A program made the translations under genes and the position numbers. A stretch of 64,000 nucleotides of DNA from Polytrichum commune (Eukaryota; Streptophyta; Polytrichopsida; Polytrichales; Polytrichaceae), in assembly GCA_950295325.1 (NCBI GenBank), contig OX485805.1, positions 46,524,758 to 46,588,757 on the forward strand, given 5' to 3'. Numbering within the stretch: position 1 is the stretch's first letter; each line of letters begins with the position of its first letter. Of the stretch, positions 1 to 12,041 are shown one piece after another. Below the pieces are notes generated by a model. It was not told the DNA's origin. It was given only the letters and a program-made list of their open reading frames with translations, and did no database searches.

Positions 1-919
1 TAGATCTCCTCATACAAAACTAATAACTTGCATGCCCAAGGGGTGCACCTTTCATTAAAAACCAAGAACCACATGCATTCACACATACTCTAAATTTCCC
101 CTATATACACGTTTTTATTTATTTATTTCAAAATCAAGCAATACACATACAATTTCAGTGATAAAAATGAAAAGTGACAATATGTACATGGAAAAAAATA
201 CATTCATAAATAGTCATTAACAGAAGTATAAAATATACTTTTGAATAAAAATGAACCCTTGTCTCATATATATATATAATGTAAAACCCCAACATCCATT
301 AATAAAGTCCTTGAAGACTTTTTCATCCCTTATATGTAACTCATAAGCATCTAAGTCTACAGTATATGTCATAGAAGCTAATGCAATTATTGTTTCTAGT
401 CTACCATCAAATGATCCATAAGATCGTAAGTCCTCTTATTGTTGGTTCCTTTTTGACAACAACATAAACCAATCTCCATGCTTGATCCTAGAACATGCTA
501 CCCTTAGAACTTGCAACAATTGTGATCCCTAAATGCTTGATCCAAATTGTTGCACACACCGGAGGTTTACCAATGATATGAAAATGATTGAGAGAAAACC
601 CACCTCGGAATCAACACCTTCACAATTTGGATGTTGCCCATGATCTACCAAAGACACCAACCACTTGCATCAACAACAAAGAAGCGCCACAAAGGAGTGC
701 CAACTGTTCTTCTTGCAACCCTAAGCAAGAAGTGGCCTTTTTCTTAGCTCAACCACACCTTCCAAATCCATGTTACAGCCTCTTCCATACATACATGAAT
801 GAGATAAGGAAATGAGAAAATGTTCATCCTCCTTCCATCCTATATCCCATAAATATGTATCCCATAAAGTCTACGGACCCTACCATACAAGTACAAATGT
901 TATATATTTTCTAGAGTTC
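1..919. other. No gene seen
   Basis: AT-rich sequence with a short TA run at about 267-279. One 75-codon frame (588-815) has no recognisable features. Confidence 0.6.
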
Positions 920-1295
920 CTCATACATATGATATTTAGTGTCACCAATATTAATTGTCATGCTCAATACTAATTGGAAACCGCAGTATAGTGTCACCAA
1001 CACTAAATATTCACCCACATTATTTGTCATTCCTTGTAAAATTTTTAGAGGATTATAGATTTACAGTGTTGCAATTACTGACACTTACCAAGTGATTTTT
1101 CATCCAAATTTCAATCATCCTTGACAATATTTCATCACAAGTTGTTGACAATAGAATATAGGGTTTTGGCCATTGGATGATCTCATCCATCATCCATGAC
1201 AATATTTGTTCACTTATTCATAAGAGTTGTCATCCGAAAAGTTACCATAGTGACATAAAATACCATATGACACTAAATATCAGATTAAGTGAAGT
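920..1295 (+). mobile_element. Element H copy 1 (MITE)
   Basis: Ends GATATTTAGTGTCA at 931 and its complement TGACACTAAATATC ending at 1281 form terminal inverted repeats. The family's full terminus (seen at 32363) extends outward, so the boundaries are approximate. About 350 bp align with the copy at 32363-33237, including TTTACAGTGTTGCAAT and CATCCATCATCCATGACA. No coding potential. Confidence 0.65.
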
Positions 1296-1523
1296 TCATC
1301 CTAATACCCCCACCATGATTGGGTGACCATATGTGGTAAGGTGTAGTAGAATTCAAGTGCTAGGAAAGTCACCTACATCGATTCCGTTGTTCACTAGATC
1401 TAATGGTTCAATTCACTTTTCTTGAGATACTAAATAATTTAGTCAGCCTAATGGTAGTGAATTGGTCCAATCAAATGTTTGCAATGGTTTAATGCTTTAT
1501 AATCACAATTTCCCAAAGACTTA

Positions 1524-2345
1524 AGGGCGCTTCACATTATGGCATCCAAGTCAAGAGGCCATGGGATTGAACGGCCAAACTTTGTTGAGAGTCCAAAGAA
1601 ACGGGTTGAAAATAGTCAATAAAATATAGGAATTGGAGCCTTCGGCTGGGCTTGTGTGAAGTAATGCCCAGGAAGTTCTTGGGCTAGTCGGTCAAGATCC
1701 TAGTGATTCTAAATCTAGCCAATCACATGTTGACATTCTCCGGGTTTGCTTTATTCATTTGAAGTATATTCTATAGAATCCTCTAAAATGATCGGTAATT
1801 CTCCTAAAGTCTCCAACTTCAACCGGTTATTTCTCAAAGTCAACCAGTTCATCTGTATTTAACTACCGGTTCTTCCCGGACATAGGTGTGAAGCCTCCAA
1901 AGGCCAAGCCCAAAATCCAAATCTTTGGCCATGAACTCCCACGGCCTCTCAACTAGGATGGCCGTAGTGTGAAGCCTTGAAAGGCCAATCCCAAAGTCCA
2001 CAGGAAGAAGGAGCACACCACTTTATTCCCTACCCAAAACAACCCCTCCAATTCAACCATCAAGATCTTGTCTCTTGTCTTTTTTTTCTTCTTTTTTTTT
2101 AATGAAAAAAAGTCGATGGCCTCTCGACCATAGTTTGGGTTTCCATTCTTGTCCGACCCAAATTTCCTTCGAGAGTCCTTTGCCTTGGTCAAAAAGTACT
2201 ACCATGTAGACATTTTGGAGAGTGGCAACGTTTGGACTTTGGCCTCTAGTGTGAAGGGTTGAAAGGCCAAATTCTTGGTTTCTTGCAATCTGAGTGGTGG
2301 AAATCAACGGCCTCTCGACCTTCGGCCAATAGTGTGAAGCGGCCC
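1524..2345. mobile_element. Element A copy 1: Harbinger-like nonautonomous transposon, carrying a C insertion
   Basis: Inverted ends AGGGCGCTTCACATTATGG (left) and GGGCCGCTTCACACTATTGG (right end on the minus strand) are flanked by TTA at 1521-1523 and 2346-2348, the 3-bp TWA duplication of PIF/Harbinger elements. The interior has reiterated GGCCTCTCGACC and AAAGGCCAAGCCCAAA blocks and no transposase. It aligns over its length with copy 2 (36372-37505). The copies differ mainly by separate insertions: C here, B there. Confidence 0.8.
1662..1885 (+). mobile_element. Element C copy 1 (hAT-like MITE) inside A copy 1
   Basis: A 224-bp element with an exact 8-bp target duplication GTGTGAAG (1654-1661, 1886-1893), as for the hAT superfamily. 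Ends TAATGCCCAGGAAG and, on the minus strand, CTATGTCCGGGAAG are imperfect inverted repeats. The interior shares the family signature of repeated AACCGGTT-type words (CAACCGGTTATTTCTCAAA) with six other copies in the window. Confidence 0.8.
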
Positions 2346-2777
2346 TTAGTTTGTTTTACTCCCTATATCAATGTGATAAATTTAGATCTCCCACAACATC
2401 GTTGCTTGTGGACTTGATGTATTCCGATGCCAAAAAAATCTTAGGTTGTTGGTCTCTGGTTCTACAATCTCAATGTGCTCTCAACATTCATCCATAAGCT
2501 TCTAAGAGCCCGAACGGAGCCTCGCCATGGACGGAAACAAACACATGTATCTCAAAAATTGACCCTAAGCCCAAATTCACTCAATCTTGTCACTGAAACT
2601 GTCATCGGCAATGGCTAGCTGGATGAGAATATTTAGGACGCAATCAAACGGCTAAAGTTGTCTGTGGTCTTAAGAAGTGGGTCACATACCTTATTCTAAT
2701 TCATGACTTGACTCAATTTGTGCTAGTTTTGCTCTTATAATGTAGTTGAAAATGAGGCACATTTTGTGTTGGAGTGG

Positions 2778-3131
2778 CCTTGGGCAAGATCACATCTTCA
2801 TTCGGCTGGGGCCCGCCCCTCCCACGCCTCCTTCACTGCCTGGTTTTCCTGCTTGCACCTGCGTGGGAACTCTTCCCCGTTGGGAACCAATGTGACAATA
2901 CCCGGTCACTTAAGTCATTAAGCTCCTTTGACATGTGAAGGAATTATATCAATTAACTTGGAAATAATGAAAGTGATGTCAACTTGAATATTTGTAATTT
3001 TGACCGGGTATTGTGATATTGGTTTCCAACGAGGAAGAGTTCCCACGCAAGTGTGGGCAGGATGACCAGACAATGAAGGAGGTGTGGGAGGGGCAAGGCC
3101 CAACTAAATGAAGACGTGATCTAGTCTGGGG
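2778..3131. mobile_element. Foldback element E copy 1
   Basis: Two inverted arms of roughly 130 bp (from 2778 and back from 3131) surround a spacer of about 90 bp. The left arm contains GGAACTCTTCCCCGTTGG and the right arm GAGGAAGAGTTCCC. The ends CCTTGGGC and, on the minus strand, CCCCAGAC resemble copy 2. Flanks suggest an imperfect 11-bp duplication (2767-2777 against 3132-3142, 8 of 11 identical). A long-arm foldback of Mutator-like type is plausible. Confidence 0.65.
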
Positions 3132-3142
3132 CGTTGGAGGGT

Positions 3143-3896
3143 CCCTTTATATAATCCTATTAGAGATAAGTTATCATCACTATTTGAGGATGTAGTATTA
3201 GGGAGCCTTGAGTCTTTCTTTGAAGTGGACCATTCAAATGACATTAGCCCCTATCTCATGAAGGCTATTGCACTCTACCACTCTAAGAGAATTAATTGGT
3301 TTGAAACCATTTTGGTGTACTTTCAGTTCCATTAGCCTTTTGACTTCCGAACTTTATATTCAATTTCATTTCATTTCATTCATGTCCAACTCCTCAATTA
3401 TATAAGTTAGTACTCCTCAATATGGAAAGGCCAAGGTTACAGTAAGGCAGTGGACCATGTTCAATTTTTTTTGGTGCTCAGCAGAGTCTTCTCCAACTCA
3501 ATTACTTTTCTTTTTTCCTTTTTATTTTTTATTTTTTAAAGAAGGGTTTGCCCGTAACTTTTTAAGCTAAATTTTAAAGGTGACCTGCCCAAGCAACGAC
3601 ACTTAAGTGTTGGGCTCCCTGTATTGGCTATTGTATAAAAGTTCTTTGATTGCAGATTTCACAGAGGCTCAGACTTGTGTAAAATTACCCTTGACCCGTT
3701 CACATTTTCAATCGCAACAAAAACTTATTACTTGAAGTCCATTTTGAAAGTTTCCTAGTTTAAGTGAACACCATTTGTGGGACATCCACATTGCAAGCCT
3801 CATACTATATGTAACATGAAACAAATTTTGTTTAGGGCAACAAAACATCCATTGTTGCAACCCTTGCTAGGTCCCTTTAACTATCTTGACTGTTTA
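3143..3896. other. No feature recognised
   Basis: AT-rich flank between E copy 1 and T copy 1, with CATTTCATTT repeats and T-rich tracts near 3360 and 3520. Confidence 0.5.
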
Positions 3897-3902
3897 TTAA
3901 TT

Positions 3903-4864
3903 CTAGCAAGGGTCATGGGCGCTAACCCTTCACATTTCACCCATGTGAATGATTAGTTCCCAATATCTTGAACCTCCAAGCTCATAGGTGAGTAACGAAC
4001 GCTCCTACCTTAGCATTCGGGACTCTTCCCTTAGTCGGTAGCCAATGGTTAGATGTGGACTTTCATCCAGGGAAGTCCAATCTTTAGTTGATCATTGCAT
4101 TGCTGGAGAAACACTATAACAACCCGAACCATACTAGGCAACTATGCCCCCACGTTGGGCGAACGCCCGTGGAGCCATGCCATTTGGCCTCGGGTGGGTT
4201 TGGCTAGCCATGCCGCCTCACCCATATAAGCCTTTAAGACTTTGGGCATGGCCCATACCCCACCATCAAGTAACCTTTTGTCTCTCTCCTAAGAGTTGGG
4301 GCCAAGTAGACATTTTCCCTTAGCCGCTGGGGCTGGAAGCCCCCAGCAGCTTCATACCTTCATAACTTTGTCATGTGATCTTTGCTTTTATCAAGCGACC
4401 ACTCCATCGACATCTACTCGTTGCGTAGATGCCGATTAACTCCCCACTTGTTGCATTCAGGCAAGTATTGAGGAAGTTATGGTTGCTCAAACCTTAGCAC
4501 ACCTGGGCGCCACTCCCAGGTCACTGCTGTCTCACGGCACTGTCCCTAGGCAGCGCCCCACTCAAATTGTCATATCTCCTAGATCACACCTCCAATTGAG
4601 GTGTTCTTGAGCATTATAGAATTCGGAAGCCATAAGCTACTCATAACTCATGGCCTTACCCTCGTGACTCCTAGTCTCCGTGGGTGGGAGGCGTTCTCAA
4701 CGCCCAGGGCCTTCACCCACACTAGGATCACTTGGGCCCTCTCACCAATGATGCCAGAAGTCTTGGGTGTCACTCCGTGGTCCCCCTTGTGTCCATGGTG
4801 TTTCAGGCATTCCTCATGGAGAGGTGTGTGGCATTCATACAAGACCACTATTTTATTTCCAATT
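3903..4864 (-). mobile_element. Repeat T copy 1 (about 0.95 kb, possibly Helitron-like)
   Basis: Read on the minus strand this aligns over almost its whole length with 44962-45890. Near its 3' end (plus positions 3922-3956) a 14-bp stem with a 7-nt loop is followed by 15 nt and CTAG, the arrangement of a Helitron 3' end. A 10-bp direct repeat TTAATTCTAG at 3897-3906 and 4865-4874 could instead be a target duplication, which would point to a Mutator-like or retro-element. No coding sequence is evident. Confidence 0.6.
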
Positions 4865-4874
4865 TTAATTCTAG

Positions 4875-5749
4875 TATAACCTCTTTGAATGTTGTCGTGC
4901 TACAATTTTGACCAACAAATGTCATTAGATCTTCCCTTGAACTCATAGATTTTCTATGTGAACATTTCATTTTAAGTTAAAACATGCAAACTCATGATGT
5001 CAAATTTTTTTTCTGAGTGAATTAAGCAATACCACATCTTATAAACCAAGGTTTAGTTGGTGGATAGTTTAGTAGCATGGTAATCAATTACATAGTTCAA
5101 TACGAAAGTGAAAATGATTGTATGATGAAAACCTATCCAACAACATGAGTAAATGTTACGTTTTTTTCTTTAAAAAATCATGAAAGTAGACAAGTGGATT
5201 GTATGTGTATTGTTGAAGGTGTTGACATTCATGTGGTTATGGTTGGGAGGCCTAAATGACACATTTTAAGTCATGGATATCCATGAAGTGTACTTGCCCA
5301 TTTCTAGCCTCATTTGAGAGGTTTACAACTCACAAGGAATAAGGGTTACCTCTACCTCGATTACCACCACATTTTTTTGGGATCTACATAGCACACTTTA
5401 AGTCTCCACATAGGTTCTTACTAAGACATTATCTCATACATGGTACACTTATATTGGTGCATTAGATGGTGCATTGGGCTAACCTTAGTGCATTTCAAAT
5501 GTTAAAACCCATTTGGTCTCATGTAGTATAGATATACTCAGTATGCCCTTTAACTTCATGAATTTTCTACCAATCGTTTTAAAAGGGATTGCCAACGTAG
5601 AGTGTTGAAAGTTAGAGTGGACTAGAATGTCATGATCCCAAAAGCTCACATTGAATATAGCTATTTAAGTAGGATTGGAGCAGTGCCAAATAAACATGAT
5701 ATAAAGACCCAAAGGATATCACAAAGTGTTCCGAATGCAATGTTCCAAA
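4875..5749. other. No feature recognised
   Basis: Low-complexity, AT-rich sequence without inverted ends, repeats matched elsewhere, or convincing frames. Confidence 0.5.
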
Positions 5750-6365
5750 ATGAAAGTGTCCTACAAGTAGTAGATCCTTTTGAAGGTGGACACTTTCAAG
5801 TGGACACAATGGGAGAACCCTCACTATTCATTGCTCTTGTTCCTAAGGAATCAAAAGACTCTAGAGATTCCCACTCATGTGATGATCGATGTCTATGGCC
5901 CAAGCCACTCAAAGCTTGCGGCATGGAATAGTGCATGGCTAAGGCCCAAATGTTGGTCCACAAAGTAGAGAATATGTGGAATTTGCAATGCACAAATAAG
6001 CAACCCTAATAAATTCAAAGTCAACAAAAGCGGTGGATGGAAGAGGAGCTTCTTCATTGTTAAGGCTAGTGCCTTCTTCTCCGAAACCCGACTCTACCTA
6101 TTATCCTCTCCAACCCTTCACTCCACTTACAAATTTTCTACAAGATTCTTTCACTCAAAATGTAATGGGCTGCAATGTGTGGGATAATGAAAACAACAAT
6201 GACCACTAATGTGCTCCCCTTTTTGGACATATTATAAACACTTGATTCTAAACAAGCCCATCATCAAAAGGACAATAGTCTTTGGAAATAAAGGCTTTTG
6301 TTCACGTGGAGTTCTTTGTCATATGTGAAGGTTTTGACTAGTGTCGGTTTGGTGTACATGTGAAT
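5750..6365 (+). repeat. Dispersed repeat Q copy 1
   Basis: Divergent similarity to 9735-10190 in the same order: AAAGTGTCCTAC, then a CTAAGGA(A/C)TCAAA block, a GTTGGTCCACA block, and TTGTTCACGTGGAGTTCT near the end. No inverted ends or coding signal were found. The open frames over it are not shared by the other copy. Confidence 0.45.
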
Positions 6366-6763
6366 GCATGGTATCAAGAATCAACATCAGTGGTAGTATT
6401 AAATAACTTACCTATGGGCATCAAATTGTAATACCAATCAAATATTGATATTTGATGGGTGTATTTGATACAAAGTGAGAGAATCTTTGTATGCTCGAGT
6501 TATTATTCACGTCAACACCATTTTAAACCATTTTGATACGGTGGTATTTTTACCTAGGTATGAAGGTTCTTGCTAGTGTGTAGACTTGAGTGGGATCAAA
6601 AACACAACAACCGTCAAATACTCAGACCACACTGATACAAAAAGAGAAAAAAAGGTGAAATCCTCATTATAGTTACCAAATGGTACAAAAAGGACGTTAC
6701 ACGTCCAACATTGGATTTTACCCTCTTGCTTTGTAACGCTTTGAAAACACACCACCAACCTAA

Positions 6764-7208
6764 GGGGCGGTTTACACTATGGACCATGAAGTCGTCCCAC
6801 GTAAGAGGCCTATTTTGCGTGGGACGACTTCATGGGACGACTTCCATGGTCCGAGTTACTAAAATATTAGTTTTCATGGTTCATGGGCCCTTCACTAGGT
6901 GTAAACCGAATGTGGACCATGAAGAATGACCATGCACCAAAAAGGCTTAAAACGGCATTTTTCTGACATGGGCCCTTGCTCTTTTTCCCGGACCACCTCT
7001 TTTGCTTGTCCCAACGGAAAACCCGTTGGACCATGGCAGTGGATAGAGTAGGCTTAAAAAATAATATTTTGTGGACCTCAACCTCCGTGGTCACTCTGCC
7101 ATTTTTTCCTTGGTGTAAACCCAAGTCGTCCCGGGACGACTTCAACGTCCAATCACATCGCTTAGACGGCCGTGGGACGACTTCATGGTCCATAGTGTAA
7201 ACCGCCCC
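6764..7208. mobile_element. Element D: Harbinger-like MITE with perfect 38-bp ends
   Basis: The first and last 38 bases are exact reverse complements, starting GGGGCGGTTTACACTATGGA. The element is flanked by TAA on both sides (6761-6763, 7209-7211), the PIF/Harbinger 3-bp duplication. Blocks of GTGGGACGACTTCATGG are repeated internally. The 445-bp interior encodes nothing recognisable. Perfect ends suggest recent insertion. Confidence 0.9.
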
Positions 7209-7211
7209 TAA

Positions 7212-8164
7212 GCCCTCTTTATTCTTTTGGTTCTCCTCCACCCGCCCACATTAGACACTCAACACGTGCAATGAGTGAGATGGTAAGCAAACCTCAACTG
7301 AGGTCTTACTTATTTTCCTTGTGATTTTTTGAGATGATAAGAATATCTTATTCATCACAAACCAAATGTTACATTCTTCTAAATGTCATATACCCCCCCC
7401 CCTTTTCAAATTCCCGGGGGGCACTCATAGTAATTTTTTGGAGACACCTGCGATAACCACTTATTTTTAAGGGGGGGTATTATTCTTGAGAATTAGAATA
7501 TTAGAAGCCCTCAAAGTAGAAAAAAATCTACTAAGCTTAAAATTTTCATACCCTATTGGTACTTAGAAATCTAGAATGCATTCAATATCGAATATCTTAT
7601 TTTTCTTACATTTTTTGATAGCCTTTAATTTTTAGCCAAAGGGGGGGGGTGCATTATGAATTGGCATTTTAACAACGGGATTGCATTGTTGTGGTATGGC
7701 AAGAAGAAAACACAATAGAAATCATTTACACCAACAAGATTGTAATGGAGAATGTAATGACTTTAAGGATTGCAAATCAAGCACACCAATGGCTACAACA
7801 GAAGATAAGCTCAGGCTTTATGGAAGAGAAGACCATTGTCGAGACAATGAACCCCCTTGGCTCACCCAAACCCCTAAAATCACAATTCATCTACAAAAAT
7901 AGACTAGATTAAAGTAATTTTCATTCATCCCATTTGAGCCTACATAGTATTTAACCTAGTATACCCTTATTCAAGGTTATTTTTAGTAAAAATATAACAA
8001 AATTACACATGTTATATTGCTTGTTGTTTTTTATAAGAGTGTTCCAACATTAATTTCCCCTTATATTTATACATATTTATTCAAAATTTTACCTCGAATG
8101 AATATTGAATACCCTATATTTTATTGCACATCGTTTTTAAACTACCGCCTGTGCCCCCCCCCCT
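7212..8164. other. No gene; several G/C homopolymers
   Basis: Holds C11 at 7393-7403, G7 at 7471-7477, G9 at 7641-7649 and C10 at 8154-8163. Two overlapping 73-codon frames (7681-7912) show no family features. Confidence 0.6.
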
Positions 8165-8345
8165 AGGTTCAAATTATGTTGACTATTGAGTATAGAATAG
8201 TAAATAAGTTTTAAGCGTGTAATCCAATCTTTTCTTTTATGTTTAAACACATATATTTTTGGTTAGGTTTACACCTAGCACACATCACTCAAATACAGGT
8301 CTCCAATTAAGAAAAATAATTAGGTTCAATATTTTTACGTATATC
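8165..8345 (+). repeat. Degenerate dispersed repeat N
   Basis: A TTGACTATTGAGTATAGAATAGT / AATCCAATCT / CACTCAAATACAGGT word order recurs in diverged form at about 10560-10700, 22570-22730, 25225-25345 and 26365-26500. The last and the 22.6-kb copy share GACCACATAA(A/G)GCCCACA. It is an old repeat without visible ends. Confidence 0.35.
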
Positions 8346-9734
8346 ATTAATCACTAGCTTCAAATTGGTTTTTTTTGTTTTTTTGGGTAATATAAATAAA
8401 TACATATTAATTATTAAAAGAGAAGTAAATTTTGCCTAGATAGGACCTCCTTATGATTATTGTAGAGGTAGAGAAGGTCCAAGCCTAATCGTCCATGCCT
8501 CCTTACAATATATGCATAAGTATATTGCATTTACATAGATAGATTCATCTAAACATGTACAAGGGTCTCAAGGGAGGACAACTCATTAGCAATAACCCAC
8601 AATGCACATCCCTGGACTTCACCAAAATGTTCTATGTGCTTTGGGAAAGAGAAGGAATGAGTGTACTTCAAACACCTTCACTATGTGCTAAGATTTCCAT
8701 GCAAGGTGGATTACGATAACGATAAGTTCATTCTCGCTCCAACGTATACACACAACAAGGTCATGAGATTACTTGAGCTTGTTGGAGTTGCTCATCACAA
8801 ATAATCATGGTTGTCCAATATTGGTTTATATATTTGAGAATGTCAGTATATGACATTGTATACATTTCTTGTACACTAGATACTAGCCACAATTTACTTG
8901 AAAGTTAAATAGCAATATTTAGTAATGCTCTAGATGTATTTGATTTTGAATGGTAAGAGGCCCCCTTTGTGCGTGAAAAGGAGAATAAACTTACCATATC
9001 ACCTCTCCCCTCCCAAAAAACAAAAACAAAAGCTCATGGTTTATTTTTTATGTAAAGCCTACAAGCATGTGAATTCCATCATTTGAACCTCAATGCTCAT
9101 ATGTTGACGGTCATCGCTCACAACATTGCTCATGTTAACAGTGCTACTTACTACTCAAATGTCATCGCTCATTGCCCATTGCTCATGTCTTAGCTTCTTT
9201 CCAAACAGTGTCTTCTCTCTCACACACACATTTTCTTTTCTTTTCATATACCACACAGCCCCCAATGCCCATGCTATTACTTCTTTTTTTTTGGCACAAG
9301 TTGAAAATTCAATTGCAAAAGAACCCAAATTACAACCAACCCGAGCGAGCCAGCGCGACCTGAGTGGAATCAAGAAATAATGCCCATCTGTAGTTTATTC
9401 ATCCAAGTGACAACTAAGTTACTCCGGGTTACAATAAAGTAATGCCCAAGCTATTACAAATAAGCCCTTCTAAAGTTATTATTTGAGTGTACAATTCCAT
9501 CACAATTAAGGATGCCAAGAGCACTCACAATTCTTTTGAAAGTCATGTCAAGTGTAGGAGAAGTTTCGAGTTGACCAAATACTATACTTCTTCTCCGGAG
9601 CGTACCATTCGCCATGCAACCTAACTTAGTGTGATGGGAGTGGCGTGTTTCAAGAGGTAGTGCCACATGGGCACTACAAAAGCCGGGCCGCAAAAATGAC
9701 ATAAGGTAGTGGTTGGCCAATATGGTGTTGTGAT
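8346..9734. other. No feature recognised
   Basis: AT-rich, with a short CA run near 9221. Overlapping 60-90-codon frames on both strands (9126-9720) look like chance. Confidence 0.5.
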
Positions 9735-10190
9735 TTGAAAGTGTCCTACTTGTAGTAGAAGGTCGACACTTTCTAGTGGCTTCAATTGAAGAGACATAGC
9801 TAGTTATTGATCTTCTCCTAAGGACTCAAAAAGACCTAAGATGTCCTAGATTCTCGTGCTTTTGTTGATAGCCATGGTTGCTAAATGCCATATAGTAGTT
9901 TGTGGTATGGCTCAAATCTTAAGGTTGGTCCACACATCGAGAATTGGGTCCTCTTCATTCCAAAATATGCAACCATGTGACACTTTGCGCCTTTGTAAGA
10001 TTTCCTACGAGTTGCCGATCGGAGAACAATGGGCTAGCGTGTATGGGGCGATGGGAAAGCACCGGCTAATGATCACGTTTTCTCTTCTTTTGGATGTGTT
10101 ATAAGTACCGGCCTTGGAAGGGCACTAGCCTTCCTTCGGTCAAAGAGCCTTTTTGTTCACGGTGGAGTTCTATATGCATGTGCATGTACT
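9735..10190 (+). repeat. Dispersed repeat Q copy 2
   Basis: Divergent homologue of 5750-6365, beginning AAAGTGTCCTACTTGTAGTA and ending around TTGTTCACGGTGGAGTTCT. The middle segments differ in length. No ends or target duplications were resolved. Confidence 0.45.
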
Positions 10191-10885
10191 TCATCGAGAG
10201 TATCGCAATACAACTTCCACGCGGGATTTTAAAGTGGTCTCAATCAATGTGGTAACGACACATGACCCAACCAATATATGAGGTAAGATGTTGGTCCTCA
10301 ACAAAACTTGCCTTAAGATGGACATACTTTAGATGGATATTTTTCTCTCTCTGCACCTACTAAAACACAAAAACATGCAATTAGTGGAAAATGAATTAGT
10401 AAATCCACATCATGCCCGTTACAGCTAATTGTCTCATAAACTATATATGGCATTCATACAAATCTTTTATGGCATTATCAGTTTGAAGATTTACGTGCTC
10501 ATTAAGTGGGTCATATTACCCCCCTCCCCTCTCCACCAGCACCGGCACTAGCACCAACAGTCATGTTGAATACTAACTTTAGAATGGTTAGCGAAATGTG
10601 AAAATGTAGTCCAATCTCTTTTAAACACATGTTTTTTGGGACCTTAAATGCACATCTAACCACATGCCACTCAAATACATGTGAATAAATTGTTATTGTG
10701 TTCGATTAAGGCTTGTCAACCTTTTAACAATACCTAGTACAATAGAACCAATTTACGAACAGACACTCTATTCCCTCCGGCCCCTCCCTAGAGAGACATG
10801 AGTTCTTCTTCTTCTACAGTAGAACCCCTCTTAATTAATGGCCTTGGGCCCGGAGATTTTTATTAATTAAGAGGGATTATTGATA

Positions 10886-12041
10886 CAGTTTAACCTTGAT
10901 AATGTCACCCTTGTTAATAGAACACCTTGATATTGTCACCTAAAAGTTTGAAACCGATTTTCATAGTGTAAAACTCCCTCGTTATTATCCCTATCACCTT
11001 TGGTAATGTCACTATTTTTTTCCAAAATCCGTAGTGTAAATGTGATAATACCAAGTATGTGATGGTTGGATGGATAGATTGTAGTAGCCGAAAGGGTCAT
11101 GCGCCGCCCCTGTGATAAATGCAATGCTATTCTTGGAACTTGATCGTGCACCAACTCAAATGAAGATTTGGGGAAACTGAATGTTGATCTATTTCAAGCT
11201 ATGTTATGGTGTGTGGCGGCATGACATGAATTAGATGATCAAACCATTAGAAATTGTTGGAGAAAGTCCGCCATATTGCCTACATAGTGGAATGGAGATA
11301 TCAACAATTTTGATGAACGTATGAAGTCCAAAATGGAGGAAGCAGCTTTGGAATTGGGCAATCTCATCGCCGCATTGAATTTGGGTTTGGATGTCGAAGG
11401 CAAGCCTGTAGAAAAGCTTTGTCCTTTGGAGTACATAAACATGGAAGATGAAGATGATTTTGAGGTGGAATATTCTACTGAGGAGCTTGTGCAATTAGTG
11501 CAATATGGCGAACAAGTTCTTGATTCCATGGAAGTAGACCCATTGATTGTTGATAGCAGTGATGATGAGTCTGAAGTAGTGAAGCTAAGCGATGCACAAA
11601 TATATGCTAAAGATGTTTTGAATTTTATGGCTAGCCAAGGTTCTCAAATTTTCAACACTCTGGAGTTGTTAGGAATGGAAAAAATCCATGACAAACTCAT
11701 TAGAATTGGTGTTGCACATTTAAAATCAACAAAACAATGTGACATTAGAAGCTTCTTTGTCTCTAGTGAGAGGTCTTTACCTGATCTCAATGACACATTA
11801 TGATGTGCTCTTGTTGTTATTCACAATTTTGAATTAGATTTTACATTCAAAAACATTGAAGTCTTGTATTTGTTATTTTCTTTTTTACATTGTATTTGTT
11901 ATTTAGATTTTCTACCTATTTTTTTGATAATATCACATTATGCACAAATCTTCAAAATGTGATATTATCAAATATGTCACACCTTGTTTATATCACTCTT
12001 TTTGGTGAAATGGATGGTGTGATATTATCAAGGTTAGACTG
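10886..12041 (+). mobile_element. L-inner: pogo-like DNA transposon (1156 bp, deleted and inactive)
   Basis: The ends are inverted repeats: CAGTTTAACCTTGATAATGT at 10886 and, read on the minus strand from 12041, CAGTCTAACCTTGATAATAT. It is flanked by TA on both sides (10884-10885, 12042-12043), the Tc1/mariner/pogo target duplication. The subterminal regions repeat a TGATATTATCA/TTGATAATRTCAC motif several times on each side, probably transposase-binding sites. The interior carries the broken transposase end. It is inserted in a second pogo-type element, L-outer. Confidence 0.85.
11165..11803 (+). pseudogene. C-terminal remnant of a pogo-family (Tc1/mariner) transposase
   Basis: An intact 160-codon frame (11321-11803) continues upstream in the same frame through two stop codons, TGA at 11222 and TAG at 11285. 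The upstream part reads NVDLFQAMLWCVAA, stop, then DDQTIRNCWRKSAILP. This matches the end of the DDE domain in pogo/Tigger/Jerky-type transposases, where an 'N-V-x-x-A-I/M-x-W...T-I-x-N-C-W-R' motif is typical. The acidic tail (residues EDEDDFEVEYSTEELVQLV and SSDDESEVVKLSDAQIYAKD) and the final 'STKQCDIRSFF' are also typical of pogo C termini. The DNA-binding helix-turn-helix and most of the catalytic core are missing, so it cannot be active. It lies between the inverted repeats of L-inner, which independently supports its identity. Confidence 0.8.
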
